A DNA stretch of 64,000 bases from JAJFHI01 sp050633705 (GTDB lineage Bacteria; Pseudomonadota; Alphaproteobacteria; Rhizobiales; Hyphomicrobiaceae). Below the pieces are notes generated by a model. That model ran no database searches. It was not told where the DNA came from and was given only the letters and a program-made list of their open reading frames with translations. Of the stretch, positions 56,097 to 64,000 are shown piece by piece. Where the stretch lies: assembly GCA_050633705.1 (NCBI GenBank), contig JBOEGZ010000006.1, positions 62,001 through 126,000 on the forward strand. The letters are read 5' to 3'. Position 1 is the stretch's first letter, and every line of letters begins with the position of its first letter. The position numbers and the translations under genes are program-made.

Positions 56097-56504
56097 ATGT
56101 CGAAACTGATTTCACGCATTGCAGCCTCGGTTGCCACGTTGCTCCTCAGTTGCATTGCGTTGGCGACGGTTGGCGTTGCCAACCCTACCGTTGGTGGCAT
56201 TGCGGCTGATTTGAAAGCGATACACGTGAACGACGTTGTTCACGTTGGATATTACAAAGAGCGCCGGAAGTACCGTCGCCGGGCTTATCATCGCCGCAAG
56301 TACAAACGCAAATACAGTCGCCGTCATTATCGTCGCAATTACCGCCGCCGTGGACATGTGCATGTCGATGCGCCGTTCACGCGTTATCGGCGTCACCGTG
56401 GACGCATCTCTGTTGACGCTCCGTTCACATCGGTTCGCCGCGGGCGCTACGGTGTTCACGTTCGTGCACCATTTGTCGATCTGTGGGTACCGCGGCGCTA
56501 CTAG
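56097..56504 (+). CDS. Very basic exported protein with repeated VDAPFT motif
   Basis: A 135-residue protein with a signal peptide-like N-terminus (IAASVATLLLSCIALATVGVA), then a stretch of Arg, Lys, Tyr and His (KERRKYRRRAYHRRKYKRKY) and three repeats ending the protein: HVHVDAPFTRY, RISVDAPFTSV and VHVRAPFVDLW. AAGGAG lies before the ATG. The extreme positive charge suggests binding to acidic surface polymers. No known family. Confidence 0.75.
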   Translation: MSKLISRIAASVATLLLSCIALATVGVANPTVGGIAADLKAIHVNDVVHVGYYKERRKYRRRAYHRRKYKRKYSRRHYRRNYRRRGHVHVDAPFTRYRRHRGRISVDAPFTSVRRGRYGVHVRAPFVDLWVPRRY

Positions 56505-56542
56505 TTGGAATTGCGCCCCATTCCTCACAAAATGAATTTAAC

Positions 56543-56577
56543 AAAACGCACCGTGCCACTTGGGACGGTGCGTTTTT
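56543..56577 (+). terminator. Terminator of the basic exported protein gene
   Basis: AAAACGCACCGT pairs with ACGGTGCGTTTT over 12 bases, 10-base loop, then a T run. Confidence 0.9.
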
Positions 56578-56755
56578 TATTGTTGAGTTTCTGAATATCC
56601 GCCGCATTTCCTTAGGGGTATTTTGCTCGTTAACTTTGAAAGTATCGGCGAATTTTATGGCTGTTTGAGCATCTGACACATTCTCACCACGTCGGCATGG
56701 TCGTTAGAGAAAGTGTTTCGTCGCCGCGTAACCAGCTCGAAGGGGGGCTTTCAAA

Positions 56756-57448
56756 ATGTTTGGCCGGAATTCAACAGATACTCACCAACCAAATGGCAAT
56801 GGATTGTCTAACTCAGGACAAAACCCATCTCATCCTGGAGAACATATTCACACCGATTTTTCTAATACAAACCGAACGCATGGCCTCAACAAACCAGCGC
56901 AATCGAATACGATGGCGACAGGCTCATCTGGTGCCTCAAGCAAGTCTTCGGTGATCAGCAATGACCTCACAATTATCGGTCAATCAATCACAATCGTATC
57001 CCAAGGTCATGTCCAAATTGACGGCGCGGTCCAGGGTAACGTTCACGGCAAACAAGTTTCGATTGGTCCACAAGGCGCCATCACCGGAACCGTCATGGCT
57101 GAAAATGTAGAGGTACGTGGGCAACTACAAGGGTCCATTCGCAGCCCTTCTGTCACCTTACATCCGACAGCACAGGTCGAAGGCGACATTCATCACAGAT
57201 TACTCTCGATTGCCGAAGGTGCCGAATTTGACGGTCGCGTCCGCCGTCCGAAGGATCCGGTAGAATTGCAACCAATTCTTGATCCCGCCTTACTATCCGC
57301 AGACGCCGGTGTCTCGACGCAAAACGGCTCTGCATCGAATGGTACGACGCAACATGGTTCAAGTTCAAGCCAATCGACATCGTCACTGCCAACACCGCCA
57401 ACTGGACATTCCCCATTGTCCAGCGCTGCGGCAGGCCTGAAATCTTAA
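56756..57448 (+). CDS. Bactofilin (copy 2)
   Basis: A 230-residue bactofilin with the central beta-helix core (about 65-165): SNDLTIIGQSITIVSQGHVQ, DGAVQGNVHGKQVSIGPQGA and VEVRGQLQGSIRSPSVTLHP. Its N-terminus (about 60 residues, Asn/His/Ser-rich) and C-terminus (about 60, Ser/Thr/Pro-rich) are longer than in copy 1 at 15552. A G-rich ribosome site precedes the ATG. It lies among exported and cell-wall-related genes, so a link with localised wall growth is plausible but inferred. Confidence 0.9.
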   Translation: MFGRNSTDTHQPNGNGLSNSGQNPSHPGEHIHTDFSNTNRTHGLNKPAQSNTMATGSSGASSKSSVISNDLTIIGQSITIVSQGHVQIDGAVQGNVHGKQVSIGPQGAITGTVMAENVEVRGQLQGSIRSPSVTLHPTAQVEGDIHHRLLSIAEGAEFDGRVRRPKDPVELQPILDPALLSADAGVSTQNGSASNGTTQHGSSSSQSTSSLPTPPTGHSPLSSAAAGLKS

Positions 57449-57550
57449 GCCCCGGAAGACGAGGAGGAAGACGAGATCCAAAAAGATCTTGGTAGCCGCG
57501 CTCACCTCTGTCTCAAACTCGTTTGTTGAGCAAACTGTATTAAAACAACA

Positions 57551-57582
57551 AAAAAGCGCAAACCGATGGCTTGCGCTTTTTT
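57551..57582. terminator. Terminator after bactofilin 2
   Basis: AAAAAGCGCAA / TTGCGCTTTTT, 11-base stem with a 9-base loop and T runs on both strands, so it could work in both directions. Confidence 0.85.
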
Positions 57583-57772
57583 TTGGCAACCCTTCGAAGT
57601 CAGGGTCCGACCGGCTAACACTATCAGCCTTTACGCAAACTCAATTATGAAAACCACTGTTGTTGGCATGAAGCGCAACAGCCCTGACGTAAGTCTTCAT
57701 GATAAGACCAGCGAAAGCTCTCTTTTGTGCATCACAAGCCTGTAGCGGCAGGCTTCATAAAGGTACTCTCAA

Positions 57773-58084
57773 TTAACGATGACGACCGCGCGTATCGAAA
57801 CCAGAACCAGCACACGCTTGATGCACACGAATGTCATGCCCAATAAAGCGACATATTTTGCGTTTCACATTCGGGTTTCGTCGAATGTTACGTGCGGAAA
57901 CGCGCGTCCCATAAGATCGCGCAACCCGTGCAAGGTATTTGTCCTGACAGTAGGGAGTTGAAATCTTAGAACCGTTGACAATTTGAAGGCCATCAACGCA
58001 GCGGATAGCTGCCTGCGCACTTGTCATCGGTAAAGCGGCGAGCAATGCTACCGCAGCCGGTAAGACGTAAAAAAATCGATGCAT
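57773..58084 (-). CDS. Small exported cysteine-containing protein
   Basis: A 103-residue protein from the ATG at 58084 with GGAGAC upstream. Signal peptide MHRFFYVLPAAVALLAALP to TSAQA; the mature part has four cysteines (RCVDGLQIV, PYCQDKYLARVARSYG, KICRFIGHDIR and ACAGSG), enough for two disulfides, and an Arg-rich middle. Seen in gene context only with other small exported proteins; no family recognised. Confidence 0.75.
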   Translation of the reverse strand: MHRFFYVLPAAVALLAALPMTSAQAAIRCVDGLQIVNGSKISTPYCQDKYLARVARSYGTRVSARNIRRNPNVKRKICRFIGHDIRVHQACAGSGFDTRGRHR

Positions 58085-58834
58085 AATTTTGTCTCCGTTT
58101 CGGGGGTAAACGAATTTTTCTTGCAGCACCCTGCAACACTGACCTGCAACACTTAGGCGCCAACTGCTACCACAATATACTTACTTCGCTTCGTTGGCGA
58201 CGGTTCGCCCATCAAAATCAAGCAATAGGTAATCAATTCTGATCACCGAACTGTGTGGCGCATCTCACAACGGCCTCTCAAAGAGAAAAAACGACGAGAC
58301 CTGTGCAGTTGCAGCAAGAACTTCACTTCGAACCAAGCAAACGCAAAACGACAAATAAGCTTACTCCGGTCAATATGCGTGTGCTTATTTTGAGTCGCGA
58401 CGATTAAACCAACAATTGATAAATTTTTGCGTAAACAGCCTGCGGCAATAAATCAATAAATAGGCTTTTAATTGCGGCGTGCCGTCGCGGCTATTCTCAA
58501 ACAACAACTTAATTTCCTTTTATTTTCATCAACCTAGGAGTTTTGTTTCAAAAAGTGATGAAAATAATGAATTGACCGCCACATTTCTCTTTGCTTGCTT
58601 GCGCCAGCTGGAAGAGGGGTTTCCCTATTTTTCTGAAGAGGTGGTTAAGTTTTATTCCGGCAACGTTTCGATGGGCAGTCTAATTTCGGAAATGAAAAGG
58701 CTGTCGGTTACTTTTTTTGCACTGTCGTATAGATCCGAAAAGGACACGCGATTAAGTGCAAATCTGATGCCCTTCATGGATGACCAAATCTTCCCTGACA
58801 TCGAGATATCCACTGAGATAAATTGGAGTATGAC
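58085..58834. other. Long AT-rich region upstream of rlpA
   Basis: 750 bases with AT content visibly above neighbours. It contains only the doubtful reading frame 58479-58847. The rlpA promoter must be here. Confidence 0.5.
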
Positions 58835-58847
58835 ATGCGCACTTTAA
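58479..58847 (+). CDS. Doubtful ORF overlapping the rlpA start
   Basis: A 122-codon open frame from a GTG. The C-terminal half reads like protein (LTATFLFACLRQLEEGFPYF, SEEVVKFYSGNVSMGSLISE), but there is no convincing start with a ribosome site. It overlaps the first 13 bases of rlpA. It may be a remnant or a foreign gene; I give it low weight. Confidence 0.25.
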   Translation: MPSRLFSNNNLISFYFHQPRSFVSKSDENNELTATFLFACLRQLEEGFPYFSEEVVKFYSGNVSMGSLISEMKRLSVTFFALSYRSEKDTRLSANLMPFMDDQIFPDIEISTEINWSMTCAL

Positions 58848-59422
58848 TTGCAGCAATGGTTGCATTCTTCACGCTGTTTTCTGTGAACGCACACGCTGCA
58901 TCTAATGCTAAATGCAGCAAGGGCTCACACGCTTGCAGCTCTGCAAAAAAATCAACCTACGCAAAAAAGAGATACGCGAAGAAGCGCTACGCTAAAAAAC
59001 GCTACACCAAGAAACGTTACGCTAAAAAGCGTTATGCTAAAAAACGTTATGCCAAGCGCTACGCTAAGAAGCGTTACACTAAGCGTCGCTCAAAATACAA
59101 AACAGCGCGGCGTTCAGGTGGTGGCTACACCGGCATCGCGTCTTATTACTGGCAGCCACAAGCTGTTGCTTCTGGCGGACGTTTTAATCCAAACGCCTTG
59201 ACTGCGGCTCACAAAACTTTGCCATTTGGTACACTGGTTCGCGTAACACACCTTGGCAATGGCCGCTCAGTTACCGTTCGCATCAACGATCGTGGCCCTT
59301 ACATTAAAGGTCGCATCATCGATCTCTCACGCCGTGCAGCTGGTGTCATCAGAATGCGTGGCCAAGGAATTGCGCGCGTAAAAATTCAAGTTGTCGGACG
59401 CAGCAAAAAGCGCCGCGGCTAA
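58835..59422 (+). CDS. rlpA: RlpA-like double-psi beta-barrel protein
   Basis: A 195-residue exported protein from the ATG at 58835 with GGAG seven bases before. After the signal peptide (about 1-21) come two cysteines (KCSKGSHACSS) and a lysine/arginine/tyrosine repeat (AKKRY units, about 43-85), then a DPBB/RlpA domain: YTGIASYYWQPQAVASGGRF, ALTAAHKTLPFGTLVRV, RSVTVRINDRGPYIKGRIID. RlpA proteins cut naked glycan strands at septa. The lipobox of classical RlpA is absent, and the usual SPOR domain is missing. A strong terminator follows. Confidence 0.85.
   Translation: MRTLIAAMVAFFTLFSVNAHAASNAKCSKGSHACSSAKKSTYAKKRYAKKRYAKKRYTKKRYAKKRYAKKRYAKRYAKKRYTKRRSKYKTARRSGGGYTGIASYYWQPQAVASGGRFNPNALTAAHKTLPFGTLVRVTHLGNGRSVTVRINDRGPYIKGRIIDLSRRAAGVIRMRGQGIARVKIQVVGRSKKRRG
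58961..59089 (+). repeat. In-frame AKKRY-encoding repeat region of rlpA
   Basis: Seven to nine tandem pentapeptide units A/T-K-K-R-Y with one shortened unit, encoding a highly basic stretch. DNA copies differ at third positions, so the repeat is old or selected at protein level. Confidence 0.85.
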
Positions 59423-59462
59423 ATAAAACGCGGTCTTAAAAGATCGAAACAACGCAATTGAT

Positions 59463-59498
59463 AAACAGGCAGTGCATTTTCCTTTGCACTGCCTGTTT
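59463..59498 (+). terminator. Terminator of rlpA
   Basis: AAACAGGCAGTGCA pairs perfectly with TGCACTGCCTGTTT (14 bases) around an 8-base loop; T run in and after the 3' arm. Confidence 0.9.
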
Positions 59499-59677
59499 TA
59501 TTTTGGCCATTGCCCGAAAAGTCTCACAACAATTTAAAAGAACAAACATAGAAGATTTAATCACCCCTTCTCCCGGTATTTTTGCCTCTTTGCCCTTGGA
59601 CGCCTGCGATAAATTCCGATAAGTTCCGATAAATCCGCAAACTCAATCGCAAACACGATGGGCAGGCCGTATACATC

Positions 59678-60460
59678 ATGAAGCAAACGACTTCAGCAGA
59701 TAGCCGGGACCACGCTCTTGGGCTCATCCGCACTGCTATGATTGAAAAAAAGCTGACCCAGGCAGAACTGGCCGATGAAGCCGACTGTCACGAGAAGACC
59801 ATTCAAAACCTGATGGGGGGCCGCTCCGTTCGCGATCAAACGCTGTTTGATGTCTGCACAGTCCTAAGCCTCGATTTCTTGGTCGTTAAAGAAGCCTGGT
59901 CCGGTGCCCAGCAGGATGTCAGCTCACAGCCGATGGACTTAAAAGGCGAAGGCGGGGTCGTGGCACCAGTTTACATGGGGGCTTATACTCGCGCCGGTGT
60001 CGATCATTACATCGGCAATTACCTGACACTTAGACCCGCATTTTCAATGGACGACACGATCGTTGCCTATCGGACCGATATCGTCTGGGATCCGGAATGG
60101 CCGAGCCTGCTTTTCGAAGAGCGCGACCGTCCTGATGCAACCTATTCGCATCGTGGCCGCCTCTACCTGCCAGCATCTTCCATGTTCATTCATCTTGTTT
60201 CATTGACAAAGGGCGCAATGCGGATGGTGATGGTTTCACAGTTGGATCAACGCGGGTTCATGCGTGGCTTGATCACAACCCTTAACAAACAAGGTGCGAT
60301 CAATCTGCCGGTGTCCGCTCCAATTGTGTACACCCGCCAAGAAAACTTCGCGCCGGAACACCTTGGCATTATCAAACCTGATAACGCGGTTTATTCAGAT
60401 TATCGCAAGATGCTCGATGATACCGTCAAAGATGGCTACGCCAAAGTTGTCTCGCTTTAA
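59678..60460 (+). CDS. XRE-type regulator with unknown C-terminal domain
   Basis: A 260-residue protein. The N-terminal helix-turn-helix is LIRTAMIEKKLTQAELADEADCHEKTIQNLMGGRS (about 16-50). The remaining 180 residues (VVAPVYMGAYTRAGVDHYIGNYLTLRPAFSM ... YRTDIVWDPEWPSLLFEERD) form a domain I do not recognise and may bind a ligand or partner. The start ATG has no strong ribosome site. It is separated from the mod operon by 83 bases and is convergent with it. Confidence 0.82.
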   Translation: MKQTTSADSRDHALGLIRTAMIEKKLTQAELADEADCHEKTIQNLMGGRSVRDQTLFDVCTVLSLDFLVVKEAWSGAQQDVSSQPMDLKGEGGVVAPVYMGAYTRAGVDHYIGNYLTLRPAFSMDDTIVAYRTDIVWDPEWPSLLFEERDRPDATYSHRGRLYLPASSMFIHLVSLTKGAMRMVMVSQLDQRGFMRGLITTLNKQGAINLPVSAPIVYTRQENFAPEHLGIIKPDNAVYSDYRKMLDDTVKDGYAKVVSL

Positions 60461-60543
60461 CACCGGCAACAAACTCCAAATCTCGCTCGTCCAACATTTG
60501 TGCCGCCGAAACAAACACACCCCGCTTCAGTAACGTATCGCGT

Positions 60544-61683
60544 TCAGGTGTCCGGCGCCATGAGATGAATGCCATCGGCGCGCAAAGAGACGGTTACGTC
60601 CGCATTTAATTCTACTCCGTTACGGTCAATAGAACGGTGCGGTAGTTTTAAATTGAGTATCGGTTTATCCAGCTCCGCCAACGCCACCGCAATCGCTGTT
60701 TGTTCACCCAACCGGGTAAACTCAATCACCTTTCCCGACAATTGAGTTTCATTCTCATCATGTTTGGCTTTGCCGCGCCGGTGCAAAACAACATGCTCAG
60801 ACGCAACCATCCAAGTCACCTCATCTCCCGCTTTCCAGCGCCCTGTTGATGCGACACTCAAAACGATATCCCCGAACCTTAGGCGCCCATAACGTCCTTT
60901 ATCCGACGGCTCTAGGACTTCTCCCTGAAAAACATTTGTTTGTCCCATCAATCGCGCAACCAAGCGCGAGCCTGGCCGCAACCGCATGTCATCAGGCTGG
61001 CCACATTCAAGTAACTTTCCTCGATAGAGAACAGCAATGCGATCAGCCAACACAATGGCTTCTTCGAGATCGTGAGTTACGAGAACAATTGGAATGTTTA
61101 ACTTGCCATGCAGTTCCACAAGCTCACGCTTCAAACGCTCGCGGGTTATTTGGTCAACGGCTGAAAAAGGTTCATCCAACAGCAATACATCAGGGTCACG
61201 TGCCAATGCGCGTGCAAGCGCCACGCGTTGGCGCTGCCCGCCTGACAATTCCGCAGGGCGACGCACTTCTAAGCCTTCCAAATTGACGATTGCCAACAAA
61301 TTTTTTGTCCGCTGTCGCCGTTCGCAAACAGGAACGTTGTTGTCCATTGCGATCGCAACATTGTCATGTGCGGAAAGGTGGGGGAATAAAGCGTAGTCCT
61401 GAAAAACAAAACCCACCGACCTTTGCTGTGGCCTGAGATTAAGGCCCTCATCACTTGAAAACCAAGTCTCACCGTTACAACTGACGTTGCCGCTGGTCGG
61501 GCTCAACAAGCCAGCAATGGCTCTTAAAACGCTGGTCTTGCCAGCACCAGATGGACCGACCAAAGCTAACAATTCACCTGGCGCGCAGCTCAAGGCGACA
61601 TCCAGTTCCATTGGCACCTGTTGATGAAGATGGATGTCTAGTCCGGCCGAGGCGTTAATCGTCGTCTTTGCCATGAGAGTCAT
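60544..61683 (-). CDS. modC: Molybdate ABC transporter ATP-binding protein ModC
   Basis: A 379-residue ABC ATPase. Walker A is LVGPSGAGKTSVLRAIAG, signature LSGGQRQRVALARALA, Walker B DVLLLDEPFSAVD. The C-terminal part (about 240-379) carries a TOBE/MOP-like region that can bind molybdate (VLEPSDKGRYGRLRFGDI). Its ATG overlaps the modB stop (ATGA), so translation is coupled. Order modA-modB-modC on the minus strand. Confidence 0.95.
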   Translation of the reverse strand: MTLMAKTTINASAGLDIHLHQQVPMELDVALSCAPGELLALVGPSGAGKTSVLRAIAGLLSPTSGNVSCNGETWFSSDEGLNLRPQQRSVGFVFQDYALFPHLSAHDNVAIAMDNNVPVCERRQRTKNLLAIVNLEGLEVRRPAELSGGQRQRVALARALARDPDVLLLDEPFSAVDQITRERLKRELVELHGKLNIPIVLVTHDLEEAIVLADRIAVLYRGKLLECGQPDDMRLRPGSRLVARLMGQTNVFQGEVLEPSDKGRYGRLRFGDIVLSVASTGRWKAGDEVTWMVASEHVVLHRRGKAKHDENETQLSGKVIEFTRLGEQTAIAVALAELDKPILNLKLPHRSIDRNGVELNADVTVSLRADGIHLMAPDT

Positions 61684-62342
61684 TTCTGAGACCGTCGTCC
61701 CGCCATGAGGTGGACGACTGCTAAGGCGACAAACGAAAACAACAACAATGCCGTCGCCATCACCGCTGCTTCTGGATTGCGAAACGCCTGAACACGATCA
61801 TAAATCGCAATCGACAGCGTTTGCGTCTCACCTGGGATGTTGCCACCAATCATCAAAATAACACCAAATTCGCCAAGCGTATGCGCAAAGACCAAGGCCA
61901 TCGCCGAAACAATTCCAGGCCACGCCAAAGGCAGCTCAATTTGACGAAACGTCTGCCAAGATGACAAACCACTGACCCAGGCCGCCTCGCGAACGTTCGT
62001 TGGAATAGCCTCGAAAGAACGTTGCATGGGTTGCACGGCAAACGGCAGATTCACAATCAGCGAAGCAAACAAAATACCACTAAAAGAGAATACCAGCGTC
62101 TGCCCCGTTAGTGACGAAAAAATCTGACCAACCGTCGTCTCGGCACCGAACCCGACAAGAAGATAAAATCCAAGAACGGTTGGGGGAAGAACAAGTGGCA
62201 GCAGTATCATTGCCTCAAAAATATTTTTGCCGCGAAACGTGCGCCAGGCCAAAGCCCGCGCAATTAAGATGGCCAATGGCAGAATGATAAGACAGGTCCA
62301 GGCCGCGAGTTGCAATGAGACTCGAAATGCCGTCCAGTCCAT
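61680..62342 (-). CDS. modB: Molybdate ABC transporter permease ModB
   Basis: A 220-residue inner-membrane permease with five to six helices. The EAA-type loop (VREAAWVSGLSSWQTFRQIELPLAWPGI, about 118-145) contacts the ATPase; PPTVLGFYLLVGFG and GEFGVILMIGGNIPGETQTL are ModB-typical. It starts 12 bases after the modA stop. Together with ModA and ModC it imports molybdate, needed for molybdenum cofactor. Confidence 0.95.
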   Translation of the reverse strand: MDWTAFRVSLQLAAWTCLIILPLAILIARALAWRTFRGKNIFEAMILLPLVLPPTVLGFYLLVGFGAETTVGQIFSSLTGQTLVFSFSGILFASLIVNLPFAVQPMQRSFEAIPTNVREAAWVSGLSSWQTFRQIELPLAWPGIVSAMALVFAHTLGEFGVILMIGGNIPGETQTLSIAIYDRVQAFRNPEAAVMATALLLFSFVALAVVHLMAGRRSQK

Positions 62343-62354
62343 ATTGCCAGATCC

Positions 62355-63203
62355 CTAATGTTGTTCGGCAATGGCGATAAAACCATGCTTCAATAAAATT
62401 TCAGCCATCTCGTTACTGCCAACGAACGAACAAAATTGATCGGCAAGCGTTGACTTTGTGTGCAAACGCGCCATCACGTGCTCAATCGGATCATGCCAAC
62501 TCTGATCGACAACAGCAACGTTGAGACGCGCCGATGCCACCTCTGTTCGCGCCAGAGAGAGTGCAATTAACCCCGCTTGTGCCGCACCAGAAAGCGCAAA
62601 CTGCGCAGCCTGACCAACGTTTTCACCGTAGACCAAACTGTCTGCTACAGTGCCTGCCAACCCGGCCTTTTGCAGAGCCTGCATCGCTGCCAATCCATAG
62701 GGCGCCAATTCTGGGTTGGCAAGGGCCAAACGCCTCAACTTTCCCGACCCCAGGGCCGTTTTCAAACCGGTGAAATTTGCATCGACAGTTAGTCCAGACG
62801 ATTTCACTGACACCAAAGCCAGTTGCCCTCGGGCAAACACCCTTGGTTGATGAGCTGTCAGTTTTGCTTGCGATAAACGCAAGGGGCTTTGGGTGTCTGC
62901 TGCAAACAACGCATCAAACGGCGCGCCATTTTCGATTTGATGGGTTAATGTGCTCGTTGCACCGAAGACAAGACGGATGTCATTGGCTGAAGTCGTTTTG
63001 CCGCTCGCCTGCCAGGCCGAAACAGCATCTTCGAAAACAAATCGCAAACTCGCAGCCACTGCAAGTGTCGCGCGACCTTGAGCCCGGTTCGCCGCAGCTT
63101 TAAGAACAGTTGCGGTTAATCCCTGTGCGCCACTCAGACCTACAACAGATGCAGCACCCGAAACGACACTTCGCCGGTCAATCATTTTTGGAAAAGTCGT
63201 CAT
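62355..63203 (-). CDS. modA: Molybdate-binding protein ModA-like
   Basis: A 282-residue substrate-binding protein. The N-terminus MTTFPKMIDRRSVVSGAAS has a twin arginine (DRRSVV), so export by the Tat system is possible. The mature part has AVAASLRFVFEDAV at the usual ModA start (LTVFAAASL-like), FGATSTLTHQIENGAPFDALF (oxyanion binding), and YGENVGQAAQFALSGAAQAGL. Followed by modB after 12 bases. A molybdate specificity is inferred from operon and motifs. Confidence 0.93.
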   Translation of the reverse strand: MTTFPKMIDRRSVVSGAASVVGLSGAQGLTATVLKAAANRAQGRATLAVAASLRFVFEDAVSAWQASGKTTSANDIRLVFGATSTLTHQIENGAPFDALFAADTQSPLRLSQAKLTAHQPRVFARGQLALVSVKSSGLTVDANFTGLKTALGSGKLRRLALANPELAPYGLAAMQALQKAGLAGTVADSLVYGENVGQAAQFALSGAAQAGLIALSLARTEVASARLNVAVVDQSWHDPIEHVMARLHTKSTLADQFCSFVGSNEMAEILLKHGFIAIAEQH

Positions 63204-63268
63204 CCCAGCAGCTTACAAAACGGCAGCGATCTTGGCCATCCCCGGAGCGGAAAGCGGAATCGAGATCG

Positions 63269-64000
63269 TTAACCTTTGGCAGCTATTGAAACGACCTTGT
63301 CCATCATAACTTCCCCGTCTAGATGGGGGGCCTCATCTGTGGGGGATAATTCAGGCATCGCGTCACGATCAGGAGTCAAAAAAATACGCCCCAGATCGAC
63401 GGTCTCTCGACGCCCAACATCCGACAGATGGCGATCCAACCACTTGTTGGTTTCTAACCGCCCAGCACGAAACAGTTGATTAAGAATTTCCCACTCAGGA
63501 TTTACTTTGCTGCTTGGCTTAAGAGCTGCGGTGTGGCGCCCCGCTTCAATCAAATGAAAACGGTGATCTGCCACCGGACAACGCCGACGCCACCCAAACC
63601 ACCCCGAACGCGAAGCACGACGCATTCGAATGATTGTTTCAACATCGCGCTGCAACGGTGCATTGAATGTCAGGGTGTTGATATGATCGGCAATCTCGCG
63701 TGCACCTTTCGGCACGCTCGATTTGACACGCGGATTAAGTTGTACGATCAGCGTATCACCGCTACTGCTTTCTTCAGCAAGGTTGACGATGTCCGGGTTT
63801 GAAGAAAAACCGCCATCCCAATAGGCATGACCGTCGATTTCGACGGCATGATGGACAGTTGGCAAACACGCCGACGCCAAAACCATCTCGACAATCATTT
63901 CCTTCTCACAAAACAGTCGCGCTCGTCCTGTCGCCACATCTGTCGCCGCAATCAGTAGCCCCACAACAGACTTTTCCCGAATGGTTTCGAAATCGATCAC
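63269..64000 (-). CDS. Patatin-like phospholipase, C-terminal part (cut by window edge)
   Basis: The last 243 codons of a patatin-family lipase that continue past the right edge. The catalytic aspartate motif is in AYWDGGFSSNPDI (DGG) after VLASACLPTVHHAVEIDG, a typical patatin stretch. The GxSxG serine should lie in the missing N-terminal part. The C-terminal part after about 90 (RRRCPVADHRFHLIEAGRHT) looks like the tail of bacterial rhizobial patatins. Substrate probably phospholipids or polyesters; not decidable here. Confidence 0.85.
   Translation of the reverse strand: MIDFETIREKSVVGLLIAATDVATGRARLFCEKEMIVEMVLASACLPTVHHAVEIDGHAYWDGGFSSNPDIVNLAEESSSGDTLIVQLNPRVKSSVPKGAREIADHINTLTFNAPLQRDVETIIRMRRASRSGWFGWRRRCPVADHRFHLIEAGRHTAALKPSSKVNPEWEILNQLFRAGRLETNKWLDRHLSDVGRRETVDLGRIFLTPDRDAMPELSPTDEAPHLDGEVMMDKVVSIAAKG

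Overview
The window looks like a chromosomal segment of an alphaproteobacterium, most likely of the Hyphomicrobiales (Rhizobiales) type, with moderate GC. The evidence is gene content: a suf operon with a divergent alpha/beta hydrolase, the anmK/tyrS/AsmA-like/bcp neighbourhood, the DUF1285-moxR-DUF58-DUF4159 block, the ABC transporter-rpmE-rcdA-DUF1192-quinone oxidoreductase block, a zinc-free ribosomal protein L31, a GTTC-N7-GTTC SOS box and an Irr-type iron control box. No rRNA, tRNA, CRISPR array, prophage or insertion sequence was recognised.

Layout. 1-7.9 kb: the Fe-S cluster assembly (suf) operon on the minus strand (iscR, cysteine desulfurase, sufB, four small unknown genes, sufC, sufD, sufS cut by the window edge), with a divergent hydrolase gene; the intergenic region has an Irr-box-like palindrome. 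8-16.2 kb: anmK, tyrS, a giant AsmA-like envelope protein, a single-cysteine peroxiredoxin and a bactofilin. 16.2-20.2 kb: a Rad50/Mre11-like (YhaN/YhaO) pair behind an SOS box. 20.4-24.4 kb: an FAD oxidoreductase, a GNAT enzyme, a lipoprotein, a 46-residue exported peptide and DUF1285. 24.5-31.6 kb: a four-gene MoxR/DUF58/large membrane protein operon. 31.8-33.5 kb: a fusion of a zinc phospholipase C/S1-P1-like domain with a DUF4332-type domain. 33.5-43.4 kb: ABC exporter, rpmE, rcdA, a candidate small RNA, DUF1192, quinone oxidoreductase, hydrolase, HAD phosphatase, a divergent PLP enzyme and a TetR regulator with a candidate operator. 43.6-44.3 kb: a broken glutathione S-transferase gene. 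44.5-47 kb: a TPP riboswitch, an unknown four-helix membrane protein and thiC. 47-60 kb: an accessory-looking stretch rich in small exported proteins (PAN domain, peptidoglycan-binding, very basic proteins, RlpA), a second bactofilin, and a protein joining Clp-N-like repeats to a disordered linker and the same DUF4332-type domain. 60.5-63.2 kb: modABC molybdate transporter. The window ends inside a patatin-like phospholipase gene.

The most unusual content is the pair of proteins (31784-33472 and 51487-53670) that share a gap-free, about half-identical C-terminal 140-residue helix-hairpin-helix-like domain but have unrelated N-terminal domains. Next are the TPP-riboswitch-linked membrane protein, the gene-free minus-strand small RNA candidate near 36.9 kb, the LexA-type box before the YhaO/YhaN genes, and the four small genes inserted between sufB and sufC. 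Starts were moved inward from the longest open frame wherever a Shine-Dalgarno sequence or the family's usual N-terminus favoured this.
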